Positions 44,637-52,899 of a DNA stretch of 64,000 bases are shown piece by piece. Below the pieces are notes generated by a model. That model was not told the origin of the DNA. It saw only the letters and a list, made by a program, of their open reading frames with translations, and did not search any database. Every line of letters starts with the position of its first letter. Positions within the stretch are counted from its first letter, which is position 1. Origin of the DNA: Ignavibacteriales bacterium (GTDB lineage: Bacteria; Bacteroidota; Ignavibacteria; Ignavibacteriales; SURF-24); contig JAPLFH010000024.1 of the NCBI GenBank assembly GCA_026390815.1, positions 124,001 through 188,000 of the forward strand. The letters run 5' to 3'. Both the position numbers and the translations under genes were made by a program.

Positions 44637-46109
44637 TTACTTTGTGTAATGCTCTATTACTTTTATAATTGCTTGTTCACAAACTTTGCAGAACGGTTTC
44701 TTTCCTTTGCTGAACATAATGCAATCCAGCATTGGACGATACAAACCGTTGGAAGCGTAACCGGCACCTTCAAATGCTCCAACTTTATTCCAATACTTAC
44801 TCTTCAACAAATAAGCATCGGCTTCATTTGCTCTTTCAAGTGAAACACGTTCAGATTTTTCCTCCAGTGCCGCAATCGCTTTTTTATCTCCACCACCTCG
44901 TTTCATTTCAGCAATTTTATTATTCAATTCGCGGCGGATTTTTTGGTAATCGTAATCTGCTGAATCATAACCGGCTTTTTCCCATTTAGCTGGAATTTCA
45001 ATTCCCGGTGTTGCAAGGTTTTTCCATTTTAAATTTTCCGGATCAAGCAAAGCGGTGATGTTTGGTTCTACAGGTTCAATTCCTTTTGGATAAAATTCAT
45101 TGTACGCAACATCGGAAGTGTAATACTCATCGGCAAGTCCGGAAAAAGAATGTCCAAACTCATGCAGGAAAAGATACTCGTGCCATTGGTTATCGGTTGT
45201 GAAAGTACAATAGAGATTATAAATCCCGCCGCCGCCATACCGTTTATGATTTACCATAATATAAATTGCATCGTAAGGAACGTGGGCTGCAAGATCGCGC
45301 ATTGTTTTGTTGTCCTCAGTTAAAAGATATCTTTCGGAGCCAAGTGAATTGAAAGTACAGTTTAGAGTTGTATTCTTGAATGATCCGTGGTCAGGCTCAT
45401 CTACACCGCTCTCCTCCGATGGTTTAAGCACGCCGTAAATATTGAAATTTTTCTTTAATGATTTATATGGCTCCTGTGCAAAATGGATTTTTGAAAATTT
45501 CTCCAAATCATTTTTAAATTTGTTTACTTCTTTTGCGGTATAACCCTCACCTAAAATTACAATATCCACTTTTGTATGCGGATTGCCGTTCTTAACAGCT
45601 TCAAAAACTTTTACTGATTTATCAATTATTTTATCTTTCAAAACGCCAATGCTGTTAGGATCAATTTCCTGGCGGAAGAATTCTTCAAGCTGATTCTGTT
45701 TGTTTCTTTTTTCCAGAGCAAAAATAATTTTATCTTTTGGATATGGGAGAAGACACGATTCGTGGTAAGTCCGTTGGATGCCTTTTATTCCATCGTCGCT
45801 TGTTTTGTATTCGCCAAAGTAACTGTCGAATCCTTTTGAATAGATAAGCGTGCCGGAGGATTTATCATAAATTTTATAATAATATTTTCCATTGTTAAAG
45901 TCGTCGATCAGGTTGTTCAAGCTGCCAGCCCAAATTCCCTGCTGATAAATTTTATCAACTGTAATGATTTCAGAATTAGCATTGCCAACGTGGAAATAAT
46001 CAATCCGCATTGTTTTATCAAAGAAAAAATTGTTAAATTTTATAGGTTGTGCAAGAAGGAGAATAGGAAAAAGCGCCATCAAACATAGCAGTTCAAATAG
46101 AATTTTCAT
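44637..46109 (-). CDS. M64 family metallopeptidase, secreted
   Basis: 490 aa with a signal peptide (MKILFELLCL ... LLAQP). An N-terminal beta domain (residues ~20-160) is followed by the peptidase: VDIVILGEGYT, then zinc site HEFGHSFSGLADEY (HExxH plus downstream Asp/Glu) near residue 315. A charged helical stretch (~385-425, NNKIAEMKRGGGDKKAIAA) interrupts the C-terminal part, and CKVCEQAI closes it. Related to IgA peptidases of gut Bacteroidota, but here substrates are unknown. Confidence 0.9.
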   Translation of the reverse strand: MKILFELLCLMALFPILLLAQPIKFNNFFFDKTMRIDYFHVGNANSEIITVDKIYQQGIWAGSLNNLIDDFNNGKYYYKIYDKSSGTLIYSKGFDSYFGEYKTSDDGIKGIQRTYHESCLLPYPKDKIIFALEKRNKQNQLEEFFRQEIDPNSIGVLKDKIIDKSVKVFEAVKNGNPHTKVDIVILGEGYTAKEVNKFKNDLEKFSKIHFAQEPYKSLKKNFNIYGVLKPSEESGVDEPDHGSFKNTTLNCTFNSLGSERYLLTEDNKTMRDLAAHVPYDAIYIMVNHKRYGGGGIYNLYCTFTTDNQWHEYLFLHEFGHSFSGLADEYYTSDVAYNEFYPKGIEPVEPNITALLDPENLKWKNLATPGIEIPAKWEKAGYDSADYDYQKIRRELNNKIAEMKRGGGDKKAIAALEEKSERVSLERANEADAYLLKSKYWNKVGAFEGAGYASNGLYRPMLDCIMFSKGKKPFCKVCEQAIIKVIEHYTK

Positions 46110-46210
46110 TTAGTGCTCCAGATTATTCAGTAATAATTTAATCATTTTTCTTGGATTTAAGCAAAATTTGTAGTTTCCTGTAAAAATATATTTGATGTTG
46201 GAACTTTTAA

Positions 46211-46232
46211 TGTTACAACACTTGTTGTTATA
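46211..46232. promoter_or_regulatory. Candidate MarR-family operator before the YceI/nitroreductase operon
   Basis: TGTTACAACA, two bases, TGTTGTTATA: an inverted repeat with two mismatches in ten, 45 bases before the first ATG. MarR proteins bind such AT-rich palindromes and a MarR gene ends this operon. The link is inference. Confidence 0.4.
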
Positions 46233-46276
46233 ACTAAGAACGAAAAATTATATAAACAAAATTTAAGGAGTAGAAA

Positions 46277-46852
46277 ATGAATTCATCAAATATATTGCAA
46301 GAAGAAAGTGTAAGCCAGGTTCAAAGCTGGGCAATCGATCCAATGCATTCCAAGCTTCAATTTTCTGTGCGCCATATGGTAATCTCAGAAGTTGTCGGGA
46401 ATTTCAAATCTTTCAATTTCAAAATGAATAGTTCAACTGACGATTTTATAGATAGCGAAGTTGAATTAACCATCGATACAAACAGTATAGATACCGGTGT
46501 TACCGACCGGGATAACCATCTTCGTTCAGCAGATTTTTTTGATGCACAAAATTTTCCGGAGATAATTTTCAAAAGCAAAATATTTAATAAAGTTGATGAT
46601 GAGAAATATAAATTGCTTGGTAATCTTACTATTAAAAATATTACAAAACCAATCGAACTTGATGTTACCTATGGTGGACAGATAGTTGATCCTTACGGAA
46701 ATCTTCGCGCAGGATTCAAAGTTATAGGCAGCTTAAACCGCTTTGATTATGATTTAAAATGGAATGCTCTGATTGAAACCGGCGGGGCAATGGTTGGGAA
46801 GAATATTAATATCACCTGCGATTTTGAAATAATAAAACAAAAATCTTTATAA
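46277..46852 (+). CDS. YceI family protein, cytoplasmic form
   Basis: 191 aa lipocalin-like YceI fold: WAIDPMHSKLQFSVRHMVISEVVGNF, DNHLRSADFFDAQNFPEI, LNRFDYDLKWN. Members bind isoprenoid quinones or similar hydrophobic molecules. No signal peptide, unlike its neighbour. First gene of the operon; AAGGAG ribosome site. Confidence 0.92.
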   Translation: MNSSNILQEESVSQVQSWAIDPMHSKLQFSVRHMVISEVVGNFKSFNFKMNSSTDDFIDSEVELTIDTNSIDTGVTDRDNHLRSADFFDAQNFPEIIFKSKIFNKVDDEKYKLLGNLTIKNITKPIELDVTYGGQIVDPYGNLRAGFKVIGSLNRFDYDLKWNALIETGGAMVGKNINITCDFEIIKQKSL

Positions 46853-46886
46853 AACTTTAATTCAATCAAAAAAAAGGAATAGGATC

Positions 46887-47471
46887 ATGAGAAAAATAAA
46901 TTTGCTATTAGTACTCCTGGTGTTATCGGCAGTATCCTTTGCTCAAACCACAAATTGGAAGTTTGATAAATCACATACACAGATAAAATTCAGCATTACT
47001 CATTTGGTAATTAGCAGTGTAACCGGAAATTTTAAAAAGTTTGATGGAACAGTTACAACAAATGGAGATGATTTTTCAACTGCAAAAATTGAATTTACAG
47101 CAGAAACGAACAGCATTAATACCGATAACGAGAAGCGGGATGCTCATCTTAAATCGGATGACTTTTTTAATGCCGAAAAATTCCCGCAGATAAAATTTGT
47201 TAGCAAATCGATGAAGAAAGTTGATGATAATAAATACGAGCTAACCGGCGATTTTACAATGCGCGATGTTACCAAAACAGTAACATTTGATGTAGTTAAA
47301 ACCGGTGAGATTGAAGCCTTTGGAAGCAAACATGTTGGCTTTAGTTTAACAGGTAAAGTAAATCGGTTTGACTTCAATCTAATATGGAATTCATTAATTG
47401 AAGCTGGTGGAGCAATAGTTGGTAAAGATGTTGACATTCAGTGCAATATTGAGATTGTAAAAGAAAAATAA
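46887..47471 (+). CDS. YceI family protein, exported form
   Basis: 194 aa paralogue of the preceding gene with a signal peptide (MRKINLLLVL ... SFAQT). Conserved blocks WKFDKSHTQIKFSITHLVISSV, RDAHLKSDDFFNAEKFPQI, VNRFDFNLIWN. Predicted periplasmic lipid or quinone binder. The tandem pair would place one copy on each side of the inner membrane. Confidence 0.93.
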   Translation: MRKINLLLVLLVLSAVSFAQTTNWKFDKSHTQIKFSITHLVISSVTGNFKKFDGTVTTNGDDFSTAKIEFTAETNSINTDNEKRDAHLKSDDFFNAEKFPQIKFVSKSMKKVDDNKYELTGDFTMRDVTKTVTFDVVKTGEIEAFGSKHVGFSLTGKVNRFDFNLIWNSLIEAGGAIVGKDVDIQCNIEIVKEK

Positions 47472-47555
47472 AGTAAAGAACGATTGAATGTTGAAGATTA
47501 TTTCTTCCTCAATCAATAATTACTTGAGTTAAGAAAATAAAAAGGAATTGAAATT

Positions 47556-48149
47556 ATGTTACACGAACTGATAATTAAAAGAAATAGCCCAAGAGCGTTT
47601 ACAGAAAAAGAAATTGAACCGGAAAAGCTTGAAGATTTATTTGAAGCCGCTCGATGGGCTGCATCATCTATGAACGAGCAACCATGGCGGTTTATTGTAG
47701 CGGTTAGAAAAGATTTGGAGAATTTCGATAAAATGGTTAAGATATTAAATGAGCCAAACAAGATCTGGGCAAAGAACGCCGGAGCGCTTATTTTAACTGT
47801 CGCAAAACAAAATCTTGATTTCAACAATAAACTCAACAAATATGCTTTTTATGATGTTGGTCAGTCCGTTGCAAATTTAACATTGCAGGCAACGGCTATA
47901 AATTTATATGTTCATCAAATGGGAGGATTCAGTGCCGAAAAAGCAAAAGAAGTATTTCTATTACCGGACGAATTTTCTGCGGTAAGTGTGCTTGCAATTG
48001 GCTATAAAGGTGAACCTGAAATGCTTCCGGAAAATTTGAAAGTTAGAGAACTTGCTGTAAGGACAAGGAAACCTATTGATGAAATTATTTATGACGGAAA
48101 ATTTGGGGTACCGTGGGAATCGGAAATTAAACATTTGGAAGAAATATAA
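47556..48149 (+). CDS. Nitroreductase family FMN oxidoreductase
   Basis: 197 aa. IIKRNSPRAFTEKEIE and the FMN-binding RWAASSMNEQPWRFIV are typical, with YDVGQSVANLTLQATAINLYVHQMGGF and VLAIGYKGEPE later. Uses NAD(P)H to reduce quinones or nitro compounds by two electrons. Middle of a six-gene unit; 85 bases after the second YceI gene, with an imperfect hairpin in that gap (47482-47514). Confidence 0.92.
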   Translation: MLHELIIKRNSPRAFTEKEIEPEKLEDLFEAARWAASSMNEQPWRFIVAVRKDLENFDKMVKILNEPNKIWAKNAGALILTVAKQNLDFNNKLNKYAFYDVGQSVANLTLQATAINLYVHQMGGFSAEKAKEVFLLPDEFSAVSVLAIGYKGEPEMLPENLKVRELAVRTRKPIDEIIYDGKFGVPWESEIKHLEEI

Positions 48150-48163
48150 AATTAGAGAGAAAT

Positions 48164-48874
48164 ATGAAAACAATAATTCACCGTGCAGAAGATAGAGGTG
48201 CCGCCGAACATGGCTGGCTTCATACAAGATTTAGCTTTAGCTTCAGCGAGTATTATGATCCGGACAAAATGAATTTCGGGTTGCTTCGCGTATTAAACGA
48301 TGATATAGTTGAACCCGGTCAAGGATTTGGAACCCATCCACATAATAACATGGAAATAATCACAATTATTCTTGAAGGAGCACTTGAACATAAGGATAGT
48401 ATGGGTAATGGTTCAGTAATCAAGAAAGATGAAGTACAGGTAATGTCTGCCGGATCTGGAATTTTGCATTCGGAATTTAATCCGTCCCAAAATGATTTGC
48501 TAAACCTGCTTCAGATATGGATTTTTCCAAAGGAAAAGAACATAAAGCCACGCTATGATCAGAAATATTTTTCACCTGATGACAGGAAAAATAAATTTCA
48601 AACTGTTGCTTCCGGAATTGATAAAAATGAAGCGCTTTACATTCATCAGAATGCAGCATTATCACTTGCATCCATGGAGAATTCAACTGAGATAAATTAT
48701 AAAATAAAATTTCCGGGTAATGGTATTTATGTTTTTGTGCTTGATGGAGAAATTAAAATTGCGGATGAAGAATTATTTAAACGTGATGCAATTGGTTTGA
48801 ATGGTTTGAGTGAAATATCAATTAGCGCTTTATCAGACTCAAAAATTTTATTAATAGAAATTCCAACTGAATAG
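48164..48874 (+). CDS. Pirin family protein
   Basis: 236 aa bicupin. Metal ligands in FGTHPHNNMEII and the GALEHKDSMGN ... HSEFNPS segment match pirins (His, His, His, Glu). Bacterial pirins such as YhaK and YhhW act as redox sensors or quercetinases, opening flavonoids. Starts 14 bases after the nitroreductase stop. Confidence 0.93.
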   Translation: MKTIIHRAEDRGAAEHGWLHTRFSFSFSEYYDPDKMNFGLLRVLNDDIVEPGQGFGTHPHNNMEIITIILEGALEHKDSMGNGSVIKKDEVQVMSAGSGILHSEFNPSQNDLLNLLQIWIFPKEKNIKPRYDQKYFSPDDRKNKFQTVASGIDKNEALYIHQNAALSLASMENSTEINYKIKFPGNGIYVFVLDGEIKIADEELFKRDAIGLNGLSEISISALSDSKILLIEIPTE

Positions 48875-48880
48875 TAAAAA

Positions 48881-49774
48881 ATGCAGGAATATTTTATACA
48901 TCCAGACGCACAAATTGGTAATGTCGAATTGCAGGTTTCCGATCTTGATCGTTCTGTAAAGTTTTATAAAAATGTGCTGGGGTTACAGGAAATCATTCAA
49001 GAAAAGCGAGCCAGCCTTTTGTATGCTTCTGCAAAGAAACAACCAATAATAATTTTAAGGGAAAACAAACTTGCGTTGGTTCAAAAAAAGGCAAGCGTTG
49101 GACTTTATCATATTGCCATAAAAGTGCCTAACCGATTTGAATTAGCAAAAATGTTTGTTCATATAAGTAAATTGGAATATAAATTTAATGGATTTGCAAA
49201 CCATGGTGTTAGTGAAGCAATCTACCTTGCCGACCCGGATGGAAATGGAATAGAACTCTATTCAGATCTTCCGGAAAATGTAGGGGGAAGAAAAGAAGAT
49301 AATATTGAAATGGTAACTGAACAGCTTGATCTAGAAAATCTTTTAAAAGAATTAGAAGGCAAAGATTCTAACTTGACTGTAATTCATCCGGACACAATTA
49401 TAGGGCATATCCATTTACGAGTATCAGATCTGGAAAAAGGAAAACGATTTTATAATGAAATCCTTGGTTTTAAAATAACACAAAGCAGCTATCCGGGCGC
49501 CTTGTTTGTAGCTGCCGGTAACTATCATCATCATATTGGATTGAATACCTGGACGAGTAGTGGAGCAAAACCAAACAATGAAAACTCTATCGGACTTAAA
49601 TCTTTTTCTATTGTTGTTCCTGATGATGAAACGGTTAATGTTTTGGCGGATCGTTTAACACAGAATAGTTTTAGAATTAAAGAATTCGATTTTCCTGCTG
49701 ATGGAAAAACAATTTGCACATATGATTTTGATGGAATTAAGATTATGATTCAAGCAATAAATTCCTTTAAATGA
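48881..49774 (+). CDS. Two-domain VOC ring-cleavage dioxygenase-like protein (CatE type)
   Basis: 297 aa of two paired vicinal-oxygen-chelate modules: NVELQVSDLDRSVKFYKNVLGL and, about residue 170, GHIHLRVSDLEKGKRFYNEILGF. Candidate metal ligands are GLYHIAIKV, GIELYSD and GHIHLRV/HHIGLNTW; the first HxxL position is Glu instead of His. This layout matches catechol-2,3-dioxygenases of the Bacillus CatE/MhqA type. Starts six bases after the pirin stop. Confidence 0.87.
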   Translation: MQEYFIHPDAQIGNVELQVSDLDRSVKFYKNVLGLQEIIQEKRASLLYASAKKQPIIILRENKLALVQKKASVGLYHIAIKVPNRFELAKMFVHISKLEYKFNGFANHGVSEAIYLADPDGNGIELYSDLPENVGGRKEDNIEMVTEQLDLENLLKELEGKDSNLTVIHPDTIIGHIHLRVSDLEKGKRFYNEILGFKITQSSYPGALFVAAGNYHHHIGLNTWTSSGAKPNNENSIGLKSFSIVVPDDETVNVLADRLTQNSFRIKEFDFPADGKTICTYDFDGIKIMIQAINSFK

Positions 49775-49808
49775 TTTTTTAAATAACGCAATAATCTTTT
49801 TAACAAAT

Positions 49809-50258
49809 ATGAAACTAGAAGAAGAAATCTCACAGAAAAATTTCAGGAATGTTTACCACAAGGCTGCGGTAAATGTTTTTTATACTTTCAATTGGGCATA
49901 TGAATTTCATACAAAAATATTAAAACCTTTTAACATTACTCCTCAACAATATAATATATTACGAATATTAAGGGGACAGCACCCCGAGCCGGCAACAGTA
50001 AAATTGTTGAAGGAAAGAATGATAGACAAAATGCCGGATGTATCAAGAATTGTTGAAAAACTTCGTACAAAAGGATTTGTTGAGCGGCATATTTGTGAAA
50101 AAGACAGAAGAATGGTTGATGTTTGGATAACACAACACGGCTTAGATTTGCTTGCAAGACTAGATGATAAAAATGATGAACTGGATAAGTTTATGTCAAA
50201 CTTGAATATTGACGAAGCAATTACTCTTAACTGCCTATTGGATAAATTAAGAGGATGA
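49809..50258 (+). CDS. MarR family transcriptional regulator
   Basis: 149 aa winged helix: FNITPQQYNILRILRG, then recognition region DKMPDVSRIVEKLRTKGFVER and the wing EKDRRMVDVWITQHG. Two cysteines (HICEKD and LNCLLD) could sense electrophiles. Last gene of the operon, so probable autoregulation. Resembles MhqR-type regulators in context. Confidence 0.9.
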   Translation: MKLEEEISQKNFRNVYHKAAVNVFYTFNWAYEFHTKILKPFNITPQQYNILRILRGQHPEPATVKLLKERMIDKMPDVSRIVEKLRTKGFVERHICEKDRRMVDVWITQHGLDLLARLDDKNDELDKFMSNLNIDEAITLNCLLDKLRG

Positions 50259-50278
50259 AATTCTTAGAATGTCTTAAT

Positions 50279-50419
50279 TCAACTTTTAATAGTTTTGACT
50301 TGTTCTCGTGGGGAACCGAAGTGAAATCCTCGCTCATCTTCATATCCCTTTGGTGCAACTAGTAATTCTATCAACATCCAAAGTGCAAAAACGCAAAAAA
50401 AGCCAATTAAATATAACAT
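50279..50419 (-). CDS. One-helix microprotein, copy B
   Basis: 46 aa: MLYLIGFFCV, FALWMLIELL, then VAPKGYEDERGFHFGSP. A single membrane helix (~1-21) is followed by a short conserved acidic/aromatic motif. GAGGGCGT precedes the ATG. It is a paralogue of the frame at 50696-50833: both share ELLVAP[KR]G[YF]ED..GFH[FY]G[AS]P. The matching protein sequence with diverged DNA argues for selection. Function unknown. Confidence 0.7.
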   Translation of the reverse strand: MLYLIGFFCVFALWMLIELLVAPKGYEDERGFHFGSPREQVKTIKS

Positions 50420-50695
50420 ACGCCCTCAAAGGTTTGTTTATCTATATTATCGATTTATTTGGAAGTTTGTTTAAGGGCATGTTAAAGTGAATCCGGAGGA
50501 ACCAATACTATGCGGATATTTGAAGTAACTCACTATAAGTAGCAAGTGTATAAGTTATAGAAATTTCAAATAACAAAAGCAAATTCCAAACAAACACCAA
50601 TTTCTAAAAAAGTTTTTGTATTTGGAATTTTTCTTCCGCTCCTTTTTTTACATTATGTGAATGAAGCAAATAATAATTTATGGAATGATAGAAAA
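50420..50695. other. Spacer between the microprotein genes
   Basis: Contains a ten-codon plus-strand frame (MRIFEVTHYK, 50511-50543) after a good GGAGGA, which may be the start of a truncated gene. Otherwise AT-rich sequence with no feature I can support. The stretch 50834-51068 likewise shows nothing beyond a possible promoter for the minus-strand copy. Confidence 0.3.
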
Positions 50696-50833
50696 TTATT
50701 GTTTGCTTAAATCCTGTTTTTCAGGAGCTCCGTAATGAAATCCTGAATCATCTTCAAAGCCACGTGGTGCAACCAACAGCTCAATTGCCATCCAAACGAT
50801 AAAGACGGCAACATAAATACCCAGGTAAATCAT
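50696..50833 (-). CDS. One-helix microprotein, copy A
   Basis: 45 aa from the second of two close ATG codons (MIYLGIYVAV, FIVWMAIELL, VAPRGFEDDSGFHYGAP); AAAGGA has seven-base spacing to this ATG, and it aligns with the start of copy B. An alternative start six bases earlier (50839) adds MK. One membrane helix with the C-terminal motif probably cytoplasmic or periplasmic, orientation uncertain. Possible small subunit of a membrane complex. Confidence 0.7.
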   Translation of the reverse strand: MIYLGIYVAVFIVWMAIELLVAPRGFEDDSGFHYGAPEKQDLSKQ

Positions 50834-51068
50834 TTTCATATCCTTTCATTCATAACATAAAATCAAAAAACCCATTGTTAAAATCATAAACTGCTCTTGC
50901 CCTCATATTAATCAACAGTATAATAATGTAAAAAAGTTTCCGAGTTTAAAGTTTAATAATACTTTAACTAATACATCGGATTTCCAGATTAAATACAATA
51001 GTGTTTTCTGTTCAACACCAGCACTAAGTAGAAATTAGGTGGAAAATTTTTTGGATAAAAATTGGGTT

Positions 51069-52010
51069 TCAGGGATTCCTAAATTTTATAAGCTGATAAA
51101 TTTTTTGTGATATTTCTTTCATCTTTGGAAGAGCTTGCTCTTCTTTCAAAGGAATAAAACAGGAAATGATATACTTTATTTTTCCATCATCAACAAGTCC
51201 AACATCATTTGTCCAGAAAGAATACCAACCCGTTTTATGGTAGTACATAGCTTCTTTCGGTAGTCCGGCTGCTATTTTTGATTTATCAAGCTGTCTGCCA
51301 AGCAAACATTTTAATTGCTGGCTAACCCAAGGATTTATCATTTGGTTGGAAAAAACTCTGTACATAAAATCTGCGGCATGAAGAGCACAAGTTACTGTGC
51401 TGCGGATAGTATCATAACCGGCATCTTCAAATTTTCGCTTAAGGAATTTTCGGGTAACTTCACTTCCCTGCCAATTTAGTTCATGCATCATTTTGTTTAT
51501 TCTAGGACGAGTTGCAACATCGATTAAGCAATTTGCTGCTGAGTTATCGCTGCGGGTGATCATTAAATCAAGAAGATAATTGATGGTAACCGTATCATTT
51601 CCTTTTAACAACGGGCGCGGATCGCCTAAAATTTCTTTTGCTCCATCTACTGCATTATAATTTTTTACAATATGTTTTGCATAAAGCGAATATTCGTTTC
51701 CGAACACCTGAGAAAGAATTTGAGCCGCAACATACATTTTATAAACACTGGCTGGATAAATAAAATTATCCATATTAACGCCACCAAGTTTTGCCGTACC
51801 ATTATTTAAATCAATAACAGCAAGAGAGATTTGTTCCGTTCCATCCTCACCAACGTCAAAGGTTTTATCCAGATTAAGTGAAGAAACTATTTTGTTAAGT
51901 GAATCGCTTAGTGAATTATCGATTGAATAGTATTCCGGGATCTTTATTGCCTGCGGGCAAATTTGTGCAAGCAAAAAAACATTCAAAAGAATAAGAATTC
52001 TAATCTTCAT
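51069..52010 (-). CDS. Class A-like serine beta-lactamase family protein, exported
   Basis: 313 aa from ATG at 52010, with AGGAG eight bases upstream. Signal peptide (MKIRILILLN ... AQICPQA). All three serine-hydrolase motifs are seen: SVYK (S-x-x-K) about residue 89, SDN in TRSDNSAANCL, and KTG in YYHKTGWYS. An omega-loop Glu may be in KFEDAGYD, but the classical ExxLN is not clear, so efficient deacylation is uncertain. Either a beta-lactamase or a related peptidoglycan hydrolase. Confidence 0.82.
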   Translation of the reverse strand: MKIRILILLNVFLLAQICPQAIKIPEYYSIDNSLSDSLNKIVSSLNLDKTFDVGEDGTEQISLAVIDLNNGTAKLGGVNMDNFIYPASVYKMYVAAQILSQVFGNEYSLYAKHIVKNYNAVDGAKEILGDPRPLLKGNDTVTINYLLDLMITRSDNSAANCLIDVATRPRINKMMHELNWQGSEVTRKFLKRKFEDAGYDTIRSTVTCALHAADFMYRVFSNQMINPWVSQQLKCLLGRQLDKSKIAAGLPKEAMYYHKTGWYSFWTNDVGLVDDGKIKYIISCFIPLKEEQALPKMKEISQKIYQLIKFRNP

Positions 52011-52082
52011 TTGTAATTCTCCTGACAAAATTATTCTTTAAGTTCAAGTATTTAATTAACGTAATCGTAATCTAATGGTGCT

Positions 52083-52247
52083 GCCGCTAACCGACAGCCA
52101 AGAACAAAAATGCCGAATGGAAGCAACAACTTTTAATTAAAAAAATATTTTATAGAACAAACAACTTTAATGAGAAACTAAGCAATGAAAACGAAACTAA
52201 ATAATTACAAAAAAGCAGCACTGAAAACGCTGTCCGTGTTGTGCGGC
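52083..52247 (-). other. attC-like inverted structure downstream of a toxin-antitoxin pair
   Basis: Ends form a paired structure: GCCGC-T-AAC-C-GACAGC (52083-52098) against GCTGTC-CGT-GTT-GT-GCGGC (52229-52247), leaving 5-bp, 3-bp and 6-bp stems with small bulges. On the minus strand the ends read GCCGCACAACACGG ... CGGTTAGCGGC, close to the RYYYAAC / GTTRRRY boxes of integron attC sites, and the site lies 35 bases past the toxin stop as in a cassette. The distance between ends (165) is long and the interior shows little symmetry. The box match is imperfect. Confidence 0.4.
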
Positions 52248-52282
52248 GGGATTTACCTTGTATATTAGTTTTAACAAAAGAT

Positions 52283-52564
52283 TTAGTAAGCGTCTTTTCT
52301 CAAATCTATTGATAGAATATAAACAGTTTTTTCATTCTCATCGATTACATAAAACAATCTATATTTTCCAATTCTATAGCGCCAAGTTTCAGGTTTGTAG
52401 TCCATCAATTTTTTGATATTGTTACCATAGTGGGGTTCTTCTTTTAACTGAGGATAAATATATTGAAGAAGTTTCCTTTCAATGAAGATTTGATCCCGAT
52501 TTGTGATTTTTTTAATCTTCTTAAGAAATTCGTCGGTTTCAAAGATTTGATAATTACTCAACAA
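52283..52564 (-). CDS. RelE/ParE-family toxin
   Basis: 93 aa. FETDEFLKKIKKI, KKLMDYKPETWRYRIGKYRLFYVIDE and ILSIDLRKDAY are typical of RelE/ParE. No in-frame ATG; a TTG after AGGGGG serves as start and overlaps the antitoxin end by 11 bases. The basic residues of RelE-type active sites (Arg in WRYRIGKYR) are kept. RNase or gyrase poison cannot be separated by eye. Confidence 0.85.
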   Translation of the reverse strand: MLSNYQIFETDEFLKKIKKITNRDQIFIERKLLQYIYPQLKEEPHYGNNIKKLMDYKPETWRYRIGKYRLFYVIDENEKTVYILSIDLRKDAY

Positions 52565-52796
52565 ATCGCCCCCTTTTTGATTTCACATCAGCCAAACCTC
52601 TCTTCAGACTTTTATTCAGTTCTGAATTACTGCGTATTTCTTCCATTTCGAATTCATCTACGAATACATTATGCTCGATGAATCTTTTGACGGCTGTTTC
52701 AATAAAATTAGAAATAGGTCTATTATCTCTATCTGCTAACTTTCTAAAGACTTTATAATTTTCTTCGCTTAATCGAAGAGTAATTGTTTTGGACAT
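52554..52796 (-). CDS. Ribbon-helix-helix antitoxin
   Basis: 80 aa. SKTITLRLSEENYKVFRKLAD matches the RHH N-terminus; the C-terminal ~30 residues, ending SKRGRFVE, would wrap the toxin. GAGG lies seven bases before ATG. First gene of the pair and probable autoregulator. Confidence 0.85.
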   Translation of the reverse strand: MSKTITLRLSEENYKVFRKLADRDNRPISNFIETAVKRFIEHNVFVDEFEMEEIRSNSELNKSLKRGLADVKSKRGRFVE

Positions 52797-52899
52797 AAAA
52801 TAACCTCAATGAATGTTTATCGTTTCTTTGCGTTCTAATGTATTCATATCCATCGAAATATTCAATATCATTTTTGTGGTAAAAGGAATAACAGTTCAA

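Noticed and set aside
50308-50490. 60-codon plus-strand frame
   Set aside because: It is antisense to microprotein copy B, whose paralogue supports the minus strand as coding.
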